Shown here: in pieces, positions 1 to 9,993 of the stretch
How positions within the stretch are numbered: position 1 is the stretch's first letter
How the letters are laid out: each line of letters starts with the position of its first letter
Assembly (NCBI GenBank): GCA_037953745.1
Contig: JBAKBP010004429.1
Span: 1 to 64,000 of the forward strand
Length of the DNA: 64,000 nt
Reading direction: 5' to 3'
Source of the DNA: Lithodes maja
Lineage: Eukaryota; Arthropoda; Malacostraca; Decapoda; Lithodidae
Notes under the pieces: generated by a model
Told to the model about the DNA's origin: nothing
The model's input: only the letters and a program-made list of their open reading frames with translations
Database searches by the model: none
Made by a program: the position numbers and the translations under genes

Positions 1-650
1 CTAGGCAGTGCTGGTGGTGGTGGGGAAGAATGGCGGGCGCCTGGGGCAACTTGGGTGGCGTGGGTAGATAAGGAAGACAATGGCGGGTCAACCTCAGCCT
101 CACGCTCAGCCTCACTGGCACCCTCACGCACTGCTCCCTCACCAAGTTTTAGGGCCTCTTTCCTGGCTGCCGCGGCCGCCTTTTTAAGAACTTGCTTCTT
201 ATAGAAACGTATCTTGAATGGGGATTTAGCTGGCGAAGGGCTAGGTGTCGTGTCACTCAACCTAAACTTGGCAGTCGACCTAGTGCTGTCCCATTCGCTC
301 ACTCTCACTACACTCTCATCACCTTGCACAACTATATCACGTTCAGTACTATCATCACTTTCATCGTCATGCTCAAATCCAATAAAAAGCGCGTCTCTTT
401 CATGAATTTCGTGTAGATCGTCAAAATCTTCACTATAGTGAGACTGATAAGACTCGGAGCTATCACTGGCCAAGTCATCAACACTATTTTGTCCTTCAAC
501 ACGTTCATAACTCCTCAAAGCTATTTCAATACCTCCGGGAGTCAACGCATCTTGTACGTGCCTTTGCGTTAGGGCGCGACGAACATGGGCAGGCGTCGAA
601 GGGAGCGTAGAATCGGACACAAGGGAATCACTTTTTGGGCTAGTATCCAT
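1..650 (-). CDS. piggyBac transposase, N-terminal part (incomplete at window edge)
   Basis: Open from the ATG at 648-650 to base 1, about 216 codons, beginning MDTSPKSDSL like the other family 1 copies. It covers the acidic, Ser/Asp/Glu-rich N-terminal region of the transposase, which in this family precedes a basic Arg/Gly/Pro-rich stretch, the catalytic core and a C-terminal cysteine-rich domain. No stop or frameshift is seen against PB1-c. Whether the catalytic core exists lies outside the window. Confidence 0.75.
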   Translation of the reverse strand, partial: MDTSPKSDSLVSDSTLPSTPAHVRRALTQRHVQDALTPGGIEIALRSYERVEGQNSVDDLASDSSESYQSHYSEDFDDLHEIHERDALFIGFEHDDESDDSTERDIVVQGDESVVRVSEWDSTRSTAKFRLSDTTPSPSPAKSPFKIRFYKKQVLKKAAAAARKEALKLGEGAVREGASEAEREAEVDPPLSSLSTHATQVAPGARHSSPPPPALP

Positions 651-850
651 GTTGGCGGCAGGGTAGAGACTGTTTTGGTGGCGTACATGCTGTCTGGTGG
701 CGTCGCCTAGCGACGCCTGGCGACCACGGAACGAAATATTTACGCGCGCCATTCGAAAGCACATACGCAAGCAATGGTACAGTGTTGTACCACCCGGGTT
801 CCTCGGGTCAAACCATAATGGTACACACGTGTACCACCCGGGGTTGAAGG
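1..850 (-). mobile_element. piggyBac family 1 copy PB1-a, 5' end, cut by window edge
   Basis: The right end reads (reverse strand) TTAA-CCCTTCAACCCCGGG, a piggyBac-type terminus, with the TTAA target at 851-854. Just inside lie the palindromic blocks GGTACACGTGTGTACC-like and GGTACA..TGTACC that mark the 5' end of every family 1 copy here. The element continues leftwards out of the window, so its completeness is unknown. Positions 1-650 match 18585-19234 of PB1-c base for base in length, so no internal deletion is visible in the part seen. Confidence 0.9.
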
Positions 851-854
851 GTTA

Positions 855-1430
855 ACAGGGCCGCAAGACTAATTTTTGGTGTTCCACCTAGAACTCCTAC
901 TACATCTCTTCACATAGAACTGCACTGGCTGCCAGTAAGAGCAAGAATAGAATTTAAGTTGTGTTTGGTGAATTTTAAGGTTCTCAAATTTGGTGAGCCT
1001 AGGTACCTTGCGGAGCTGCTCAGGCGCCCACCGGCACACCATGGTGTAGTTGTGCGTCATGACAATGACCCTTTTCATCTTGATGAACCAAGGGCTTTCC
1101 AGCAGTCTTCTTTCTTTGAGAGGTCATTCTCCTACATGGCTCCGAGGTTGTATAACAGGTTGCCGCTGTCCATGAGACAACTGAGTTCTGTTGAATGCTT
1201 CAAGAGACAACTTAAGACTTTTCTCTTTGAGAGAAGCTATGATCTTGAGAGAGGTGTCATGACAGATGGCTATAGAGTTTAGGCTATTTTGCCACTGCTA
1301 GTGATTGTTAAATGTGTGTTGTATATAAGCCTTCTTTTGATGCATTGATTTTTGTTCTTTTTTCTTTCTCTTTTCGAGCGCTAGTGAATTCTTCGGAAAA
1401 ATTGGCGCTTATGAGAAATAAGTAACATGC

Positions 1431-1468
<38 letters not shown>

Positions 1469-1469
1469 G
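855..1469 (+). mobile_element. LINE-F, 3' remnant of an L2/Rex1-like non-LTR retrotransposon
   Basis: An open frame from about 880 to 1282 encodes the C-terminal tail of a reverse transcriptase ORF: LHWLPVRARIEFK, then APRLYNRLP-like and FKRQLKTFLFE motifs, typical of the end of L2/Rex1/CR1-group proteins. The 3' UTR contains two GCGC blocks and TAAGTAAC before a (TTA)n tail at 1431-1468. The left edge is the TTAA used by PB1-a, so the rest of the LINE, if present, lies to the left of that insertion. The 3' end closely resembles the tail of the SINE at 58665-58893. Confidence 0.8.
1431..1468 (+). repeat. (TTA)n microsatellite tail of LINE-F
   Basis: About twelve TTA units directly follow the LINE-F 3' UTR. 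Short tandem repeats as the 3' terminus, instead of poly(A), are usual for L2/Rex1/CR1-group LINEs. Confidence 0.9.
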
Positions 1470-3055
1470 AAGTAAAATGTGCAAAAGGGTCAATTCTAAT
1501 TGCCTCTATATATAGAAGCCCAAATAATAGTAGGGAAGAGGATGATAACCTACTGAAAGCAATGGAGGAAATAGATAATAGAGAGAACAAATGCAGTACA
1601 GTATAAGATTTTGATTGGAGATTTCAATTTGCCAAGGATCAACTGGGCAAATTGTACTACTCCAGCGGGACAGTGTAGCCTGGAAAACAAGTTTATAGAG
1701 AGAGTGAGAGATTGTTTTTTAACGCAACATATTACAGAGATGACAAGATATAGAGATGGGACGCAGGGGAGTGTACCGTACTTGATTTGATTTTTAGCAA
1801 TGAGGAGGATATAGTGGAACATGTCAATGTGGATAGCCCTATAGGTCGTAGTGACCATGCCTGTATAAGTTTTAGTTGCAATATTAAAACAGAGGGATAA
1901 TAGAAGCAATACAAAAAAAATATACATGTATGATAGAGCAGATTATGAGCTGCTGAGAAGGTGTTTGGACATTGACTGGGGGGAATACTTGAATGGTGAA
2001 GACGCTGAAAGAATGTGGAGGAAGATTAGTCAAACTGGAGAATGCTATATCCAAATATGTACCAGTAAGGGAATATAAGGATAAAACAAAATTGAGGAAA
2101 AGAACGAACCCAGAATTACCAATGAAAAGAAAGCTTTGGACATTGATAAGTAGAAACAAACGATTGTGGGATAGACTAAAAGTGTTAAAAAAGAACAGGG
2201 GATCTAGTATAGAAGCTAAAGAAGTGGATTTGGAACGTAGACAAATAAACAATAAAATAAGGTGGGAGACAAGGAGAGGGAGAGGGAGATTGCAAAAAAC
2301 GTGAAGGATAATCCAAAAATATTCTGGAAGTACATTCAGGAAAAGTTAACAAGAAGAGTAGGTATTCCAGAACTGATAGGAAAATTGGATGATGGGAATA
2401 GAGCAGAAACTGATAAGGAGAAAGCAGAGGTGCTGGGGAAATACTTTGGGGAGGTACTAACAGTGGAGTCGGATGATGCAGTGCCTACTATTCCCATCAA
2501 ACAGGCACCGGCACTAGAACTAATAGAGTTTTCCCTTGCTAGAATAAGAAGGGCTATAGAAAAAGTGAACAGAAGTAAGTCCCCGGGACCGGATGGGATA
2601 CATCCAAGAATCATAAAGAAAGGAGGTGAGATGTTAGTAGAGCCATTACAAATGTTATTTGAGGTATCTTTTAATACAGGACAAATCCCGATGGACTGGA
2701 GAGAGGCGGACATACCAGCTATATTTAAGAAGGGAAAGAGAAATGACCCAGGAAATTATAGACCAGTCAGTTTGACAAGTGTTGTGTGTAAACTAATGGA
2801 AACGGTAATTAGAGAAGGAATAATGGAGCATATGAAATCAAACCAACTTTTCAGTGAGAGACAGTTCGGATTCTTGCCGGGGCGGTACTACAGCTAATTA
2901 AGGTGGTAGATGATTGCTTGCAAATTCTGGAGGATGGTGATGTTATAGACGTGGTATATTGCCATTTTATGAAGGCCTTCGATAAGGTCCCACATAAAAG
3001 GTTTATGGAGAAAGTTAGAAGCTATAATATAGGGGAGAAATGTGTGAAATACCTT
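1470..3055 (+). mobile_element. LINE-A (CR1-like), left part, 5' truncated and degenerate
   Basis: Frames with several breaks encode the second half of an APE-type endonuclease (ILIGDFNLPRINW near 1605-1640) and, from about 2262, the start of the reverse transcriptase (KSPGPDGIHPRIIKK, GNYRPVSLTSVVCKLME, then a MKAFDKVPHK motif near 2970). It begins inside the endonuclease, directly after the LINE-F tail. The reading stops at 3055, where LINE-B is inserted, and resumes at about 7931. Jockey-superfamily, CR1-like by RT motifs. Non-functional. Confidence 0.85.
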
Positions 3056-3090
3056 ACCTTTGGATACCTTTGGATGTGTTCGCCGCTCTT

Positions 3091-3852
3091 CTAGCGGCAC
3101 CAAGGAGCGCGACGCCCCTCGTTATGGGTGGTGATTTGGTGCAGTAGACTGTTTGAAGCGACAGTTCGCTCCCTTGCGAGGATGGGCTCGTCTGGCACTT
3201 TTTGCAGTTCGACATCTAGGGCTCTCTTGAAGTTGTCTAACGAGATGTCCCTCATGTCTCTTACTCGCCGTGGGAGTTTGTTGAAGAGACGTGGGCCTCT
3301 GTGTGATAACCAGCCCTCTCGCAGAGAGCCCATAGCACCCCTGTTATTCATCCGGGGGATTTCGCATTCCCAGCCTCTCCTATCACTGAATTTCATGACT
3401 ATCGGAGTATGTAGGTTTGGTACTAAACCCTCTGCGATTTTCCACGTGTATATTATTAGGTAACGTTCTCTTCTACGTTCCAGTGAGTACAGATTCAGTG
3501 CTCTTAAACGCTCCCAATAGTGTAGATGTTTTATCGAACTTATATGCGAAGTGAAATTTCTTTGTACACTCTCTACGTCATTTATTTCACCTGCTTTGTA
3601 TGGGGATGTTAATACGCTACAGTATTCAAGCCGCGGTAGCACTAGAGATTTGAAGAGCATTATCATAGGCAATTCACCGCGTGTTTTAAAAGTACGCAGA
3701 ATCCAACCCGTTAGACGTTTCGCAGCCGCCACTTTGACCTGGTTATGTACTTTGAAACCCATATTTTCAGACATTAATACCCCAAGGTCTTTCACACTGT
3801 CTTTCCGTTCTATTATGTGGTTAGATTCTGTTAAGTAATTTGTAATTTTTCT
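3091..3852 (-). pseudogene. LINE-B ORF2, C-terminal reverse-transcriptase tail
   Basis: Encodes the region after the RT palm and thumb of a CR1-like ORF2: KDLGVLMSENMGF, PRLEYCSVL and LFNKLPRRVRD motifs, ending in a stop at 3091. The upstream half of the same ORF lies at 5863-7275, beyond PB1-b. Joining across the TTAA leaves a one-base frame mismatch, so the element was already or has since become defective. Confidence 0.8.
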
Positions 3853-3856
3853 TTAA

Positions 3857-5857
3857 CCCTTAGACCCCGGGTGGTACACGTGTGTACCATTTTTTTTTGG
3901 CCCGAGGAACCCGGGTGGTACAACACTGTACCATTGCTTGCGTGTGTGCTTTCGAATGGCGCGCGTAAACATTTCGCTCCGTGGTCACCAGGCGTCGCTA
4001 GGCGACGCCACCAGACAGCATGTACGCCACCAAAACAGTCTCTACCCTGCCGCCAACATGGATACTAGCCCAAAAAGTTATTCCCTTGTGTCCGATTCTA
4101 CGCTCCCTTCGACGCCTGCCCATGTTCGTCGCGCCCTAACGCAAAGGCACGTACAAGATGCGTTGACTCCCGGAGGTATTGAGATAGCTTTGAGGAGTTA
4201 TGAACGTGGTGAAGGCCAAAATAGTGTTGATGAGTTGGGTAGTGATAGCTCCGAGTCTTATCAGTCTCACTATAGTGAAGATTTTGACGATCTAGACGAA
4301 ATCCATGAAAGATACGCCTTTTTTAGTGGATTTGACCATGACGATGAAAGTGATGATAGTGAGGCTGAGCGGGAGGCTGAGGTTGACCCGCCATTGTCTT
4401 CCTTATCTACCCACGCCACCCAAGTTGCCCCAGGCTCCCGCCATTCTTCCCCACCACCACCAGCACTCCCTAGGGTTGAGGACCCCCCACTTTCGGCCTA
4501 TTTACCCACTCCTTCCCCACCTCGCCGACCTACACGCCGCCCACGCATCATTCGTTCCCCGCGAGATTATGAGGGGGGCTCTGAAGAAGAAGGGCACCTC
4601 ACAGATGACTCTGGCCATGATTACCTGGGTCCACCGTCAGGGCAAGATGACGGCTCTGACGACAACGACGATGACGACGACTTTATGGACATCGACGACC
4701 CTCAACCCAGACGCTTTGCCCAGGGCCGTCGTGCTCCTGGCCGCCCTGGCCGCCGGGCTGGCCGCCGGGCTGGGCCTGGGCGCCGTCGCGCTCCTGGCCG
4801 CCCTAGGGTGCGCGCCGCCAAAGTTCGTGGGCGTGCTGCCCCCGCTCTAGCTCCACAGAGGGCAGTGGCACAACCTGGGCGCCCCGTTCAGGACCGCCTG
4901 CAGTGTGCACAGTATCTAAATGTGCACAAGCTCTGTTACCTGCCTCTGGAACGAGATGGAGTCACCATTAGCAGAAGGCGGTGCCATGTCTGCTGGAACA
5001 GCCAGGTGAGGCCGAGGAAGCACAAAAAGACCACCATGCAGTGTGTGGAGTGCCAGGTGTCACTATGTACTATACCGTGCTTTGCTGAATACCACAGCAA
5101 GCAGGAGTACTAACTAATAATCATAGTGAAAGTACCAAAGACTGACAATATGTATGTATATAGGCAACAAGTGGAAATAAAACAATGTACAGGTGTATTG
5201 TGATAAAAAAATCATGTATTATGAAAACATATATAAATAAGTGAAAAAAGACACAATAAATTGTATATAAAACGTTTACAAAGCATATAACTAAGTGAAA
5301 GTGACACATGACATAATATTAGATGGCCAAAGTATAATAAACACCTGTGATAACGAATAATCAGTGCCTAATATAACAATAACCTACCTCAATTACTCAT
5401 AAAAACTACGGTATCGAGTGAAAATGTGAAATATTTGTTACAATCATAGCCTAATAAACATATTTTATATAATTGGACTCCAAATAACTATAATAACATC
5501 ACTATCAATACATAAAATCGCCTCCGGGAGGTAAAAGGTTTTGCGCGACGAGTGGCTAAGAAAACAGTAGGTTAGCCGAGCCGGGGCCTGGGCAAAGGCG
5601 ACGCATCCGAACGCGGGATGATTTTCACGCATAAAAATCACTCCACTTCCCGCGCTCACCATTATGCAATCACTTGGGCTAGAGACCTCTACTCAACGGC
5701 ATTCTACACATGAAGGTTTGTGCTACATTTTTCTGTCTTTTTTATAACTTTGTGTAATGTATTTCAGGAGTAACATGTGAATCAACAGGGACCAAAATTC
5801 CTGAAAACCCCCGGACACAAAGTACAGTCACGATATTCCCTAGCCGGGGTCGGAGGG
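3857..5857 (+). mobile_element. PB1-b, non-autonomous piggyBac family 1 element
   Basis: Flanked by TTAA at 3853-3856 and 5858-5861. Starts CCCTTAGACCCCGGG and ends with the complement of CCCTCCGACCCCGGC, giving short imperfect terminal inverted repeats. At 2.0 kb it is half the size of the intact element because the transposase core has been deleted. It carries one repeat unit of the 3' UTR and the conserved 3' subterminal block at about 5645-5720. It is inserted inside LINE-B. Confidence 0.93.
4058..5113 (+). CDS. piggyBac-derived fusion protein: acidic N-terminus + cysteine-rich domain, no catalytic core
   Basis: Uninterrupted ORF of 351 codons from the ATG that matches the transposase start in the other copies. 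Order: Ser/Asp/Glu-rich acidic region (about 1-150, shortened by a further internal deletion), proline-rich stretch, second acidic cluster, Arg/Gly/Pro-rich basic region (about 215-265), then the C-terminal cysteine-rich domain with paired CxxC and Cys/His ligands. The entire DDD nuclease core is missing, with the same junction (APALAP joined to QRAVAQP) as in PB1-d. It cannot transpose itself. Whether it is expressed, or acts as a DNA-binding repressor, is inference. Confidence 0.75.
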   Translation: MDTSPKSYSLVSDSTLPSTPAHVRRALTQRHVQDALTPGGIEIALRSYERGEGQNSVDELGSDSSESYQSHYSEDFDDLDEIHERYAFFSGFDHDDESDDSEAEREAEVDPPLSSLSTHATQVAPGSRHSSPPPPALPRVEDPPLSAYLPTPSPPRRPTRRPRIIRSPRDYEGGSEEEGHLTDDSGHDYLGPPSGQDDGSDDNDDDDDFMDIDDPQPRRFAQGRRAPGRPGRRAGRRAGPGRRRAPGRPRVRAAKVRGRAAPALAPQRAVAQPGRPVQDRLQCAQYLNVHKLCYLPLERDGVTISRRRCHVCWNSQVRPRKHKKTTMQCVECQVSLCTIPCFAEYHSKQEY

Positions 5858-5862
5858 TTAAC

Positions 5863-7930
5863 ACCATTATTATCTCTGTACCGTATTAATTGGAATTTTT
5901 CCTCATTGAATTGCATGTTGTTTTCCCTGGTCCACTGGAACACTACATTCATGTCTTCCTGCAGTCGGCCCGTGTCCTCTTGTGTGTTTACTATCTTGCT
6001 TAATTTTGTGTCATCAGCAAAAGACGACACCGTACTGTGTCTGGTGTTGGTATCTATGTCGCAAATTAGTATGAGGAACGGAAGGGGCGCTAGCACTGTT
6101 CCTTGGGGCACTGAGCTTTTGACATCCGAAGGCTCAGAAGTGACTTGGTTTACTGCTACCGATTGTTTTCGGTTTACGAGGAAATTGTATATCCACCGTC
6201 CGATTTTCCCAGTTATACCTTTTGCTTTCAGTTTGTGGGCTATTATACCATGGTCACATTTATCAAATGCCTTAGCAAAATCGGTGTAAATGACATCCAC
6301 GTTTTTCTTTACTTTAAGCATTTTGTCATAGTGTTCCAAAAGTTGTGAGAGACATGATCTTCCCGCTCTGAACCCATGTTGACCGGTGTTGTGTAGTTCA
6401 TTTGTCTCCATGAATGTTGAAATTTTGCTTCGCAGGACTCGCTCGAAAACTTTAATGATGTGAGAGGTTAGAGCTACTGGGCGGTAGCTTATTGGTAGTG
6501 CTTTACTCCCTCCTTTATGCAGTGGGGCAATTATTGCATTTTTCAAGCTATCTGGTATGTCACCAGTGTCTAGACTCCTTCTCCACATTATAGCCAGGGG
6601 TTTTGAGAGGTTTTCCTTACATTTTTTCATTAGGATCGAATTCCATGAGTCCGGGCCTGGTGCCGAGTGGGATGGCATGTTGGAAATGGCCTCTTCTATG
6701 TCTTTTGGACCGAAATCAATATCCAGCATCTGAGGGGTTTCCGTGGGGGAGGTTTCCATGAAAAATATATTTTGGTCTCTGATGACTTTTGTTTCATCAG
6801 GCTCACTGAATGCCATTTCATACTGCCTGCTTAAGAGTTCGCTCATTTCCTTTTTGTCCCCTGTGAAAGAGCCGTCCCCTTTGCTCAGTGGGCCGATGTT
6901 TGATGTTGTTTTAGCCTTTTGTTTGGCGTATGAAAAGAAGTATTTGGAATTTTCCTTTATACCTGCAATAGCTTTCCTCTCCTCTTCCATATGTTGTAGT
7001 TCATATGATATTCTTAGCCTTTGTTCAATTTCCACAATTTCTCTATCTATTTCGACCTTTTGCCTATCCTGTAGATTTTGATGTGTGCGTCTTTGTGTGA
7101 GTAATTTTCTTCTTCTGTACAGCCTCCTCCTTTCCCGATCTTGTTTGCTTCTTCGTTTTGTTTGTCTTGCAGGTATATGGTGGCTACAGATTTGGGTCAT
7201 GGTTTCTGTTATTAAGACTAGACATTCTGCTGGTGTCAGGTTATCCATTAAATCTTCCCAGTCTATTTCCTCCATTTCTTGATTTACCTCTTCCCACCTA
7301 ATGTTTTTGTTATTGAAGTTAAATTTACTGAAGGGGCCGGTTTTTTTTCTCGATTCTGAGGTTGTCTGTAAACTTTCTAAGGTTGTTTTGATCTCAATTA
7401 ATTTATGATCTGAGTATGTTGTGTCCGATATGTTAATGCTGTGTACTAGAGAGTCGTTGTTAGTGAAGACCAGGTCTAAGATATTGTTTTCCCGTGTGGG
7501 TTCAGCAATATGTTGGGTAAGACTAAAAAAATCACAGAGTTAAAAAAAAACTCTTGTATTAGTATTTGCTTCTCCGGTGTTATTTGCCACTAACTGGTTT
7601 TCTAGTTGTCTCCATTTAATGTTTGGTAGGTTAAAGTCTCCTAGCCATATAATATTTGGTGTTGGGTTCCCCAGGGTTTCCACTTCTGATTTTATTTTGT
7701 TGAGCTGGGTTTTGAATTCTTCTCGGGATGAGTCTGGAGGCCTGTATGTAACAATAACTGCTAAATTTAGGGATTCTATTTTAACTCCAAGTATTTCCAC
7801 CACTTCATTACTGTTATTTAGGAATTCAGTACATATCAGTGAGTCATGTATGTACAAGGCTACACCTCCATGTGATCTATGCGTTCTGTCCGCCCTATGT
7901 AGGTTGTAACCAGGAATCCATACCTCACTA
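5863..7930 (-). pseudogene. LINE-B ORF2: endonuclease end and reverse transcriptase
   Basis: From right to left on the minus strand: APE endonuclease remnant at 7540-7930 (SHGGVALYIHDSL, IIWLGDFNLPNIKW), a frame break near 7545, a linker, then RT at 5863-7275 with SAPGPDSWNS, YRPVALTSHIIKVFERV, VIYTDFAKAFDK, SSVPQGTVL and the catalytic FADD box. Motifs fit the CR1/Jockey superfamily. It lacks the N-terminus and is split from its C-terminus by PB1-b. Confidence 0.85.
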
Positions 7931-9090
7931 TCTATTCTGAAATGGATAGAAGCCTTCCTGAAAGATCGGAGACAGAGGGTACTGGTGAATGGAATAGGCT
8001 CTGGGTGGAGGGAAATTACAAGTGGGATACCTCAGGGATCTGTGTTGTGACCACTACTGTTCGTTATATTTATCAACGAGAAGTTATAACTAATGGAAGT
8101 GAGCTATACCTGTATGCGGATGACACTAAGCTGTATAGAAGAGTGAGGAGTAAGGAAGATGTGGGTTTGCTTCAAGGAGATGTAAAGGGCATGAAGGGAT
8201 GGTCTGAGCATTGGTTAATGCCTTTCCATCCCAAAAAAATGCAAGTACATGCGGATTGGGACAAGCAAGATAGACAAGGTAGGATACAGTATGTATGAAG
8301 CGATGGAGGAAGTTAATGCAGAAAAGGATATAGGAGTAGTGATAGACAATAAGTTAAATTTCTCAGAACATTTAGCGGAAAAGATAAACAAAGACAATAG
8401 AATTGTAGGGCTGATAAGGAGGACATTTGTGTCACTTGACGAAGAAATATTCAGGAATTTCTATACAGCGCTGGTTAGGCCGCACCTGGAATATGCGAAC
8501 CAGGTGTGGGCTCCATACATGGTAAAGGATATAGAAGCTGTGCAGAAAGTGCAGAGGAGAGCTAGCAAGCTAGTACCAATGTTGAAGAACGCGGGCTATG
8601 AGCAGAGGTTGAGGACACTGGGGCTTCCGACACTGGCATATAGGAGAAAGAGAGGGGATATGATAGAGACTTTTAAGATAGTGTCAGGAAAGTATGATGA
8701 GGATGTGTGTGAAGGTATTTTCTTGATGCGGGAGGGAACAAGAACGAGAGGACACTAATAAAATTTATAAAGAAAGAAATAGGCTTGAAAAGGCAAAGAA
8801 CTCATTTTGTGATAGAGTGGTAAATGAGTGGAACGCACTGCCCCAGTATGTAGTCGATTCCGAATCAATAAGGAAGTTTGAAAGTATTCTTGATAAAGCA
8901 TGGGGAAGACAAGATTTGAAGTTTGATTATAAAGCAAAAATACAGAATAGTAAAAATGTTGCATCTGGTACCGCCGCCGCCAACACCGTGAATGACCGCA
9001 GCAGTGCCAGTACTGGCACTGAGCTGGATACACAGGCCTAGTTTGCCTTTTTCCAGAGGATCTACTGTAAGAAACTGTAAGAAATTGTAT
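7931..9090 (+). mobile_element. LINE-A, right part: RT palm to 3' end
   Basis: Continues the frame broken at 3055: an AFLKDRRQRVLVNG-like stretch, TSGIPQGSVL followed by a stop, YLYADDTKLY with the catalytic YADD box (about 8110-8135), then the tail (VRPHLEYANQVWAP, 8249-8758) and end of ORF2 near 9041. At least four frame breaks are present. The 3' end carries two perfect CTGTAAGAAA units at 9065-9084. Confidence 0.85.
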
Positions 9091-9320
9091 CCAATAATCC
9101 AACGGCAGTCAAAATAGACGGGAACATGATGACCAGCGTCCGCCGTCGCTCCACATAGTGTAAACAAGGCGGGCGGTACGCCCGAACTCTACATTCTACC
9201 CTATCTGGTTCGCCACCCAGTTGATTCGCTACCGAGAGGTTTCGCCACATATAAATACCGGTTCGCGACTTATATTCATCAATGTTGTAGGCTATTATTT
9301 CTTTGAATGCTTCAAGAGAG
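9091..9320. other. No recognisable feature
   Basis: A 230-bp stretch between the LINE-A tail and a tandem repeat. I see no supported ORF, terminal repeat or RNA fold. Confidence 0.5.
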
Positions 9321-9578
9321 TACGAAGCCTAAAATATATTGATGATATGTACGGTAATATTTGCTTTCATATTTATTATATTATTTCTTGGACTGGTTCT
9401 AGATGGTGCGAAGCCTATAATAAATTAATGATATGTATGGTAATATTTGCTTTAATATTTATTGTATTATTTCTTGGACTGCTTCAGTTATTCAATAATT
9501 AAGGTACGAAGCCTATAATATTTTAATGATATGCACGGTATTATTTGCTTCAATATTTATTTCTTGGACTGCTTCAAT
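9321..9578 (+). repeat. Three-copy AT-rich tandem repeat, unit about 86-98 bp
   Basis: Units start with TACGAAGCCT or TGCGAAGCCT at 9321, 9407 and 9505 and share GATATGTACGGTAATATTTG and TTTCTTGGACTG. The third is shortened. No protein or known element is associated. It may be a small satellite or the inside of an unrecognised element. Confidence 0.8.
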
Positions 9579-9769
9579 GGGGCATTCCATAGCTTTTCTA
9601 TCTGCAGTAATTACAGTAGGGCCTACTCTAACACTTTGACTATAGCTACATAAGTGGTACAGCACCATGTAGCCTGCCCTAAGCTAAAGCTACGTGGTTA
9701 TTATGACTTTCCCATGGAGGTAGTCAACTCCACTAATGTAGAAGATGAAGATAGACCTGCATTGATAAG

Positions 9770-9990
9770 CCAGAATATCTTAGACTCGAGTATTAGCAAG
9801 GAGATGCGTACAAGTAGACTGGGATGGTATGGGCATGTGGAGAGAATGTATGAACAAAATTGGGTGAAAAGATGCAGGTCCTGTGTGTGATTGTGGAGGG
9901 AGCTGCACCAAGGGGTGGACCGAGGAAGACCTGGGATCGGACTAAACATGCCGATCTCAAATTTAAAAACTTGACAAGTGAAGCAGCCCT
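9770..9990 (+). pseudogene. LINE-G, C-terminal fragment of a non-LTR retrotransposon ORF
   Basis: Two overlapping frames encode SRLGWYGHVERM, WVKRCRS, GAAPRGGPRKTWDR and FKNLTSEAAL, the C-terminal signature of RTE-like and related LINE polyproteins. Only about 70 codons survive and a frameshift separates the halves. The fragment ends at the TTAA (9990-9993) used by PBX, so PBX probably truncated it. From 9579 to 9770 I see nothing identifiable. Confidence 0.65.
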
Positions 9991-9993
9991 TAA

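Larger units (their letters stand above)
3056..7930 (-). mobile_element. LINE-B (CR1-like), 5' truncated, inserted in LINE-A and itself split by PB1-b
   Basis: On the minus strand it runs from within the endonuclease domain (about 7930) to a 3' tail of two perfect 10-mer units, read on the plus strand as ACCTTTGGAT at 3056-3065 and 3066-3075. A small hairpin (GCCGCT/AGCGGC, 3081-3097) precedes the tail, like the 3' stem-loop of CR1 elements. LINE-A sequence is found on both sides, which dates LINE-B as younger. PB1-b interrupts it between 3856 and 5858 at a TTAA. Confidence 0.85.

Noticed and set aside
1592..1598. TACAGTA in LINE-A as a Tc1/mariner footprint
   Set aside because: No second copy for comparison, and removing five bases does not restore the expected frame. 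The 7-mer alone is expected several times by chance in 64 kb.
4305..4850. Second frame in PB1-b rich in Leu/Ala and Thr/Met
   Set aside because: Out-of-frame reading of the repetitive Asp/Arg codons. The same shadow appears opposite or beside every PB1 copy.
5121..5309. Small hydrophobic ORF repeated in PB1 copies (also 16087-16275)
   Set aside because: Lies in the AT-rich 3' UTR, antisense to or in line with the element. Repeated only because the element is repeated, and it differs in PB1-d.
9321..9578. CRISPR-like repeat array
   Set aside because: Units of 86-98 bp with no regular short repeat or unique spacers, in a eukaryotic transposon context.
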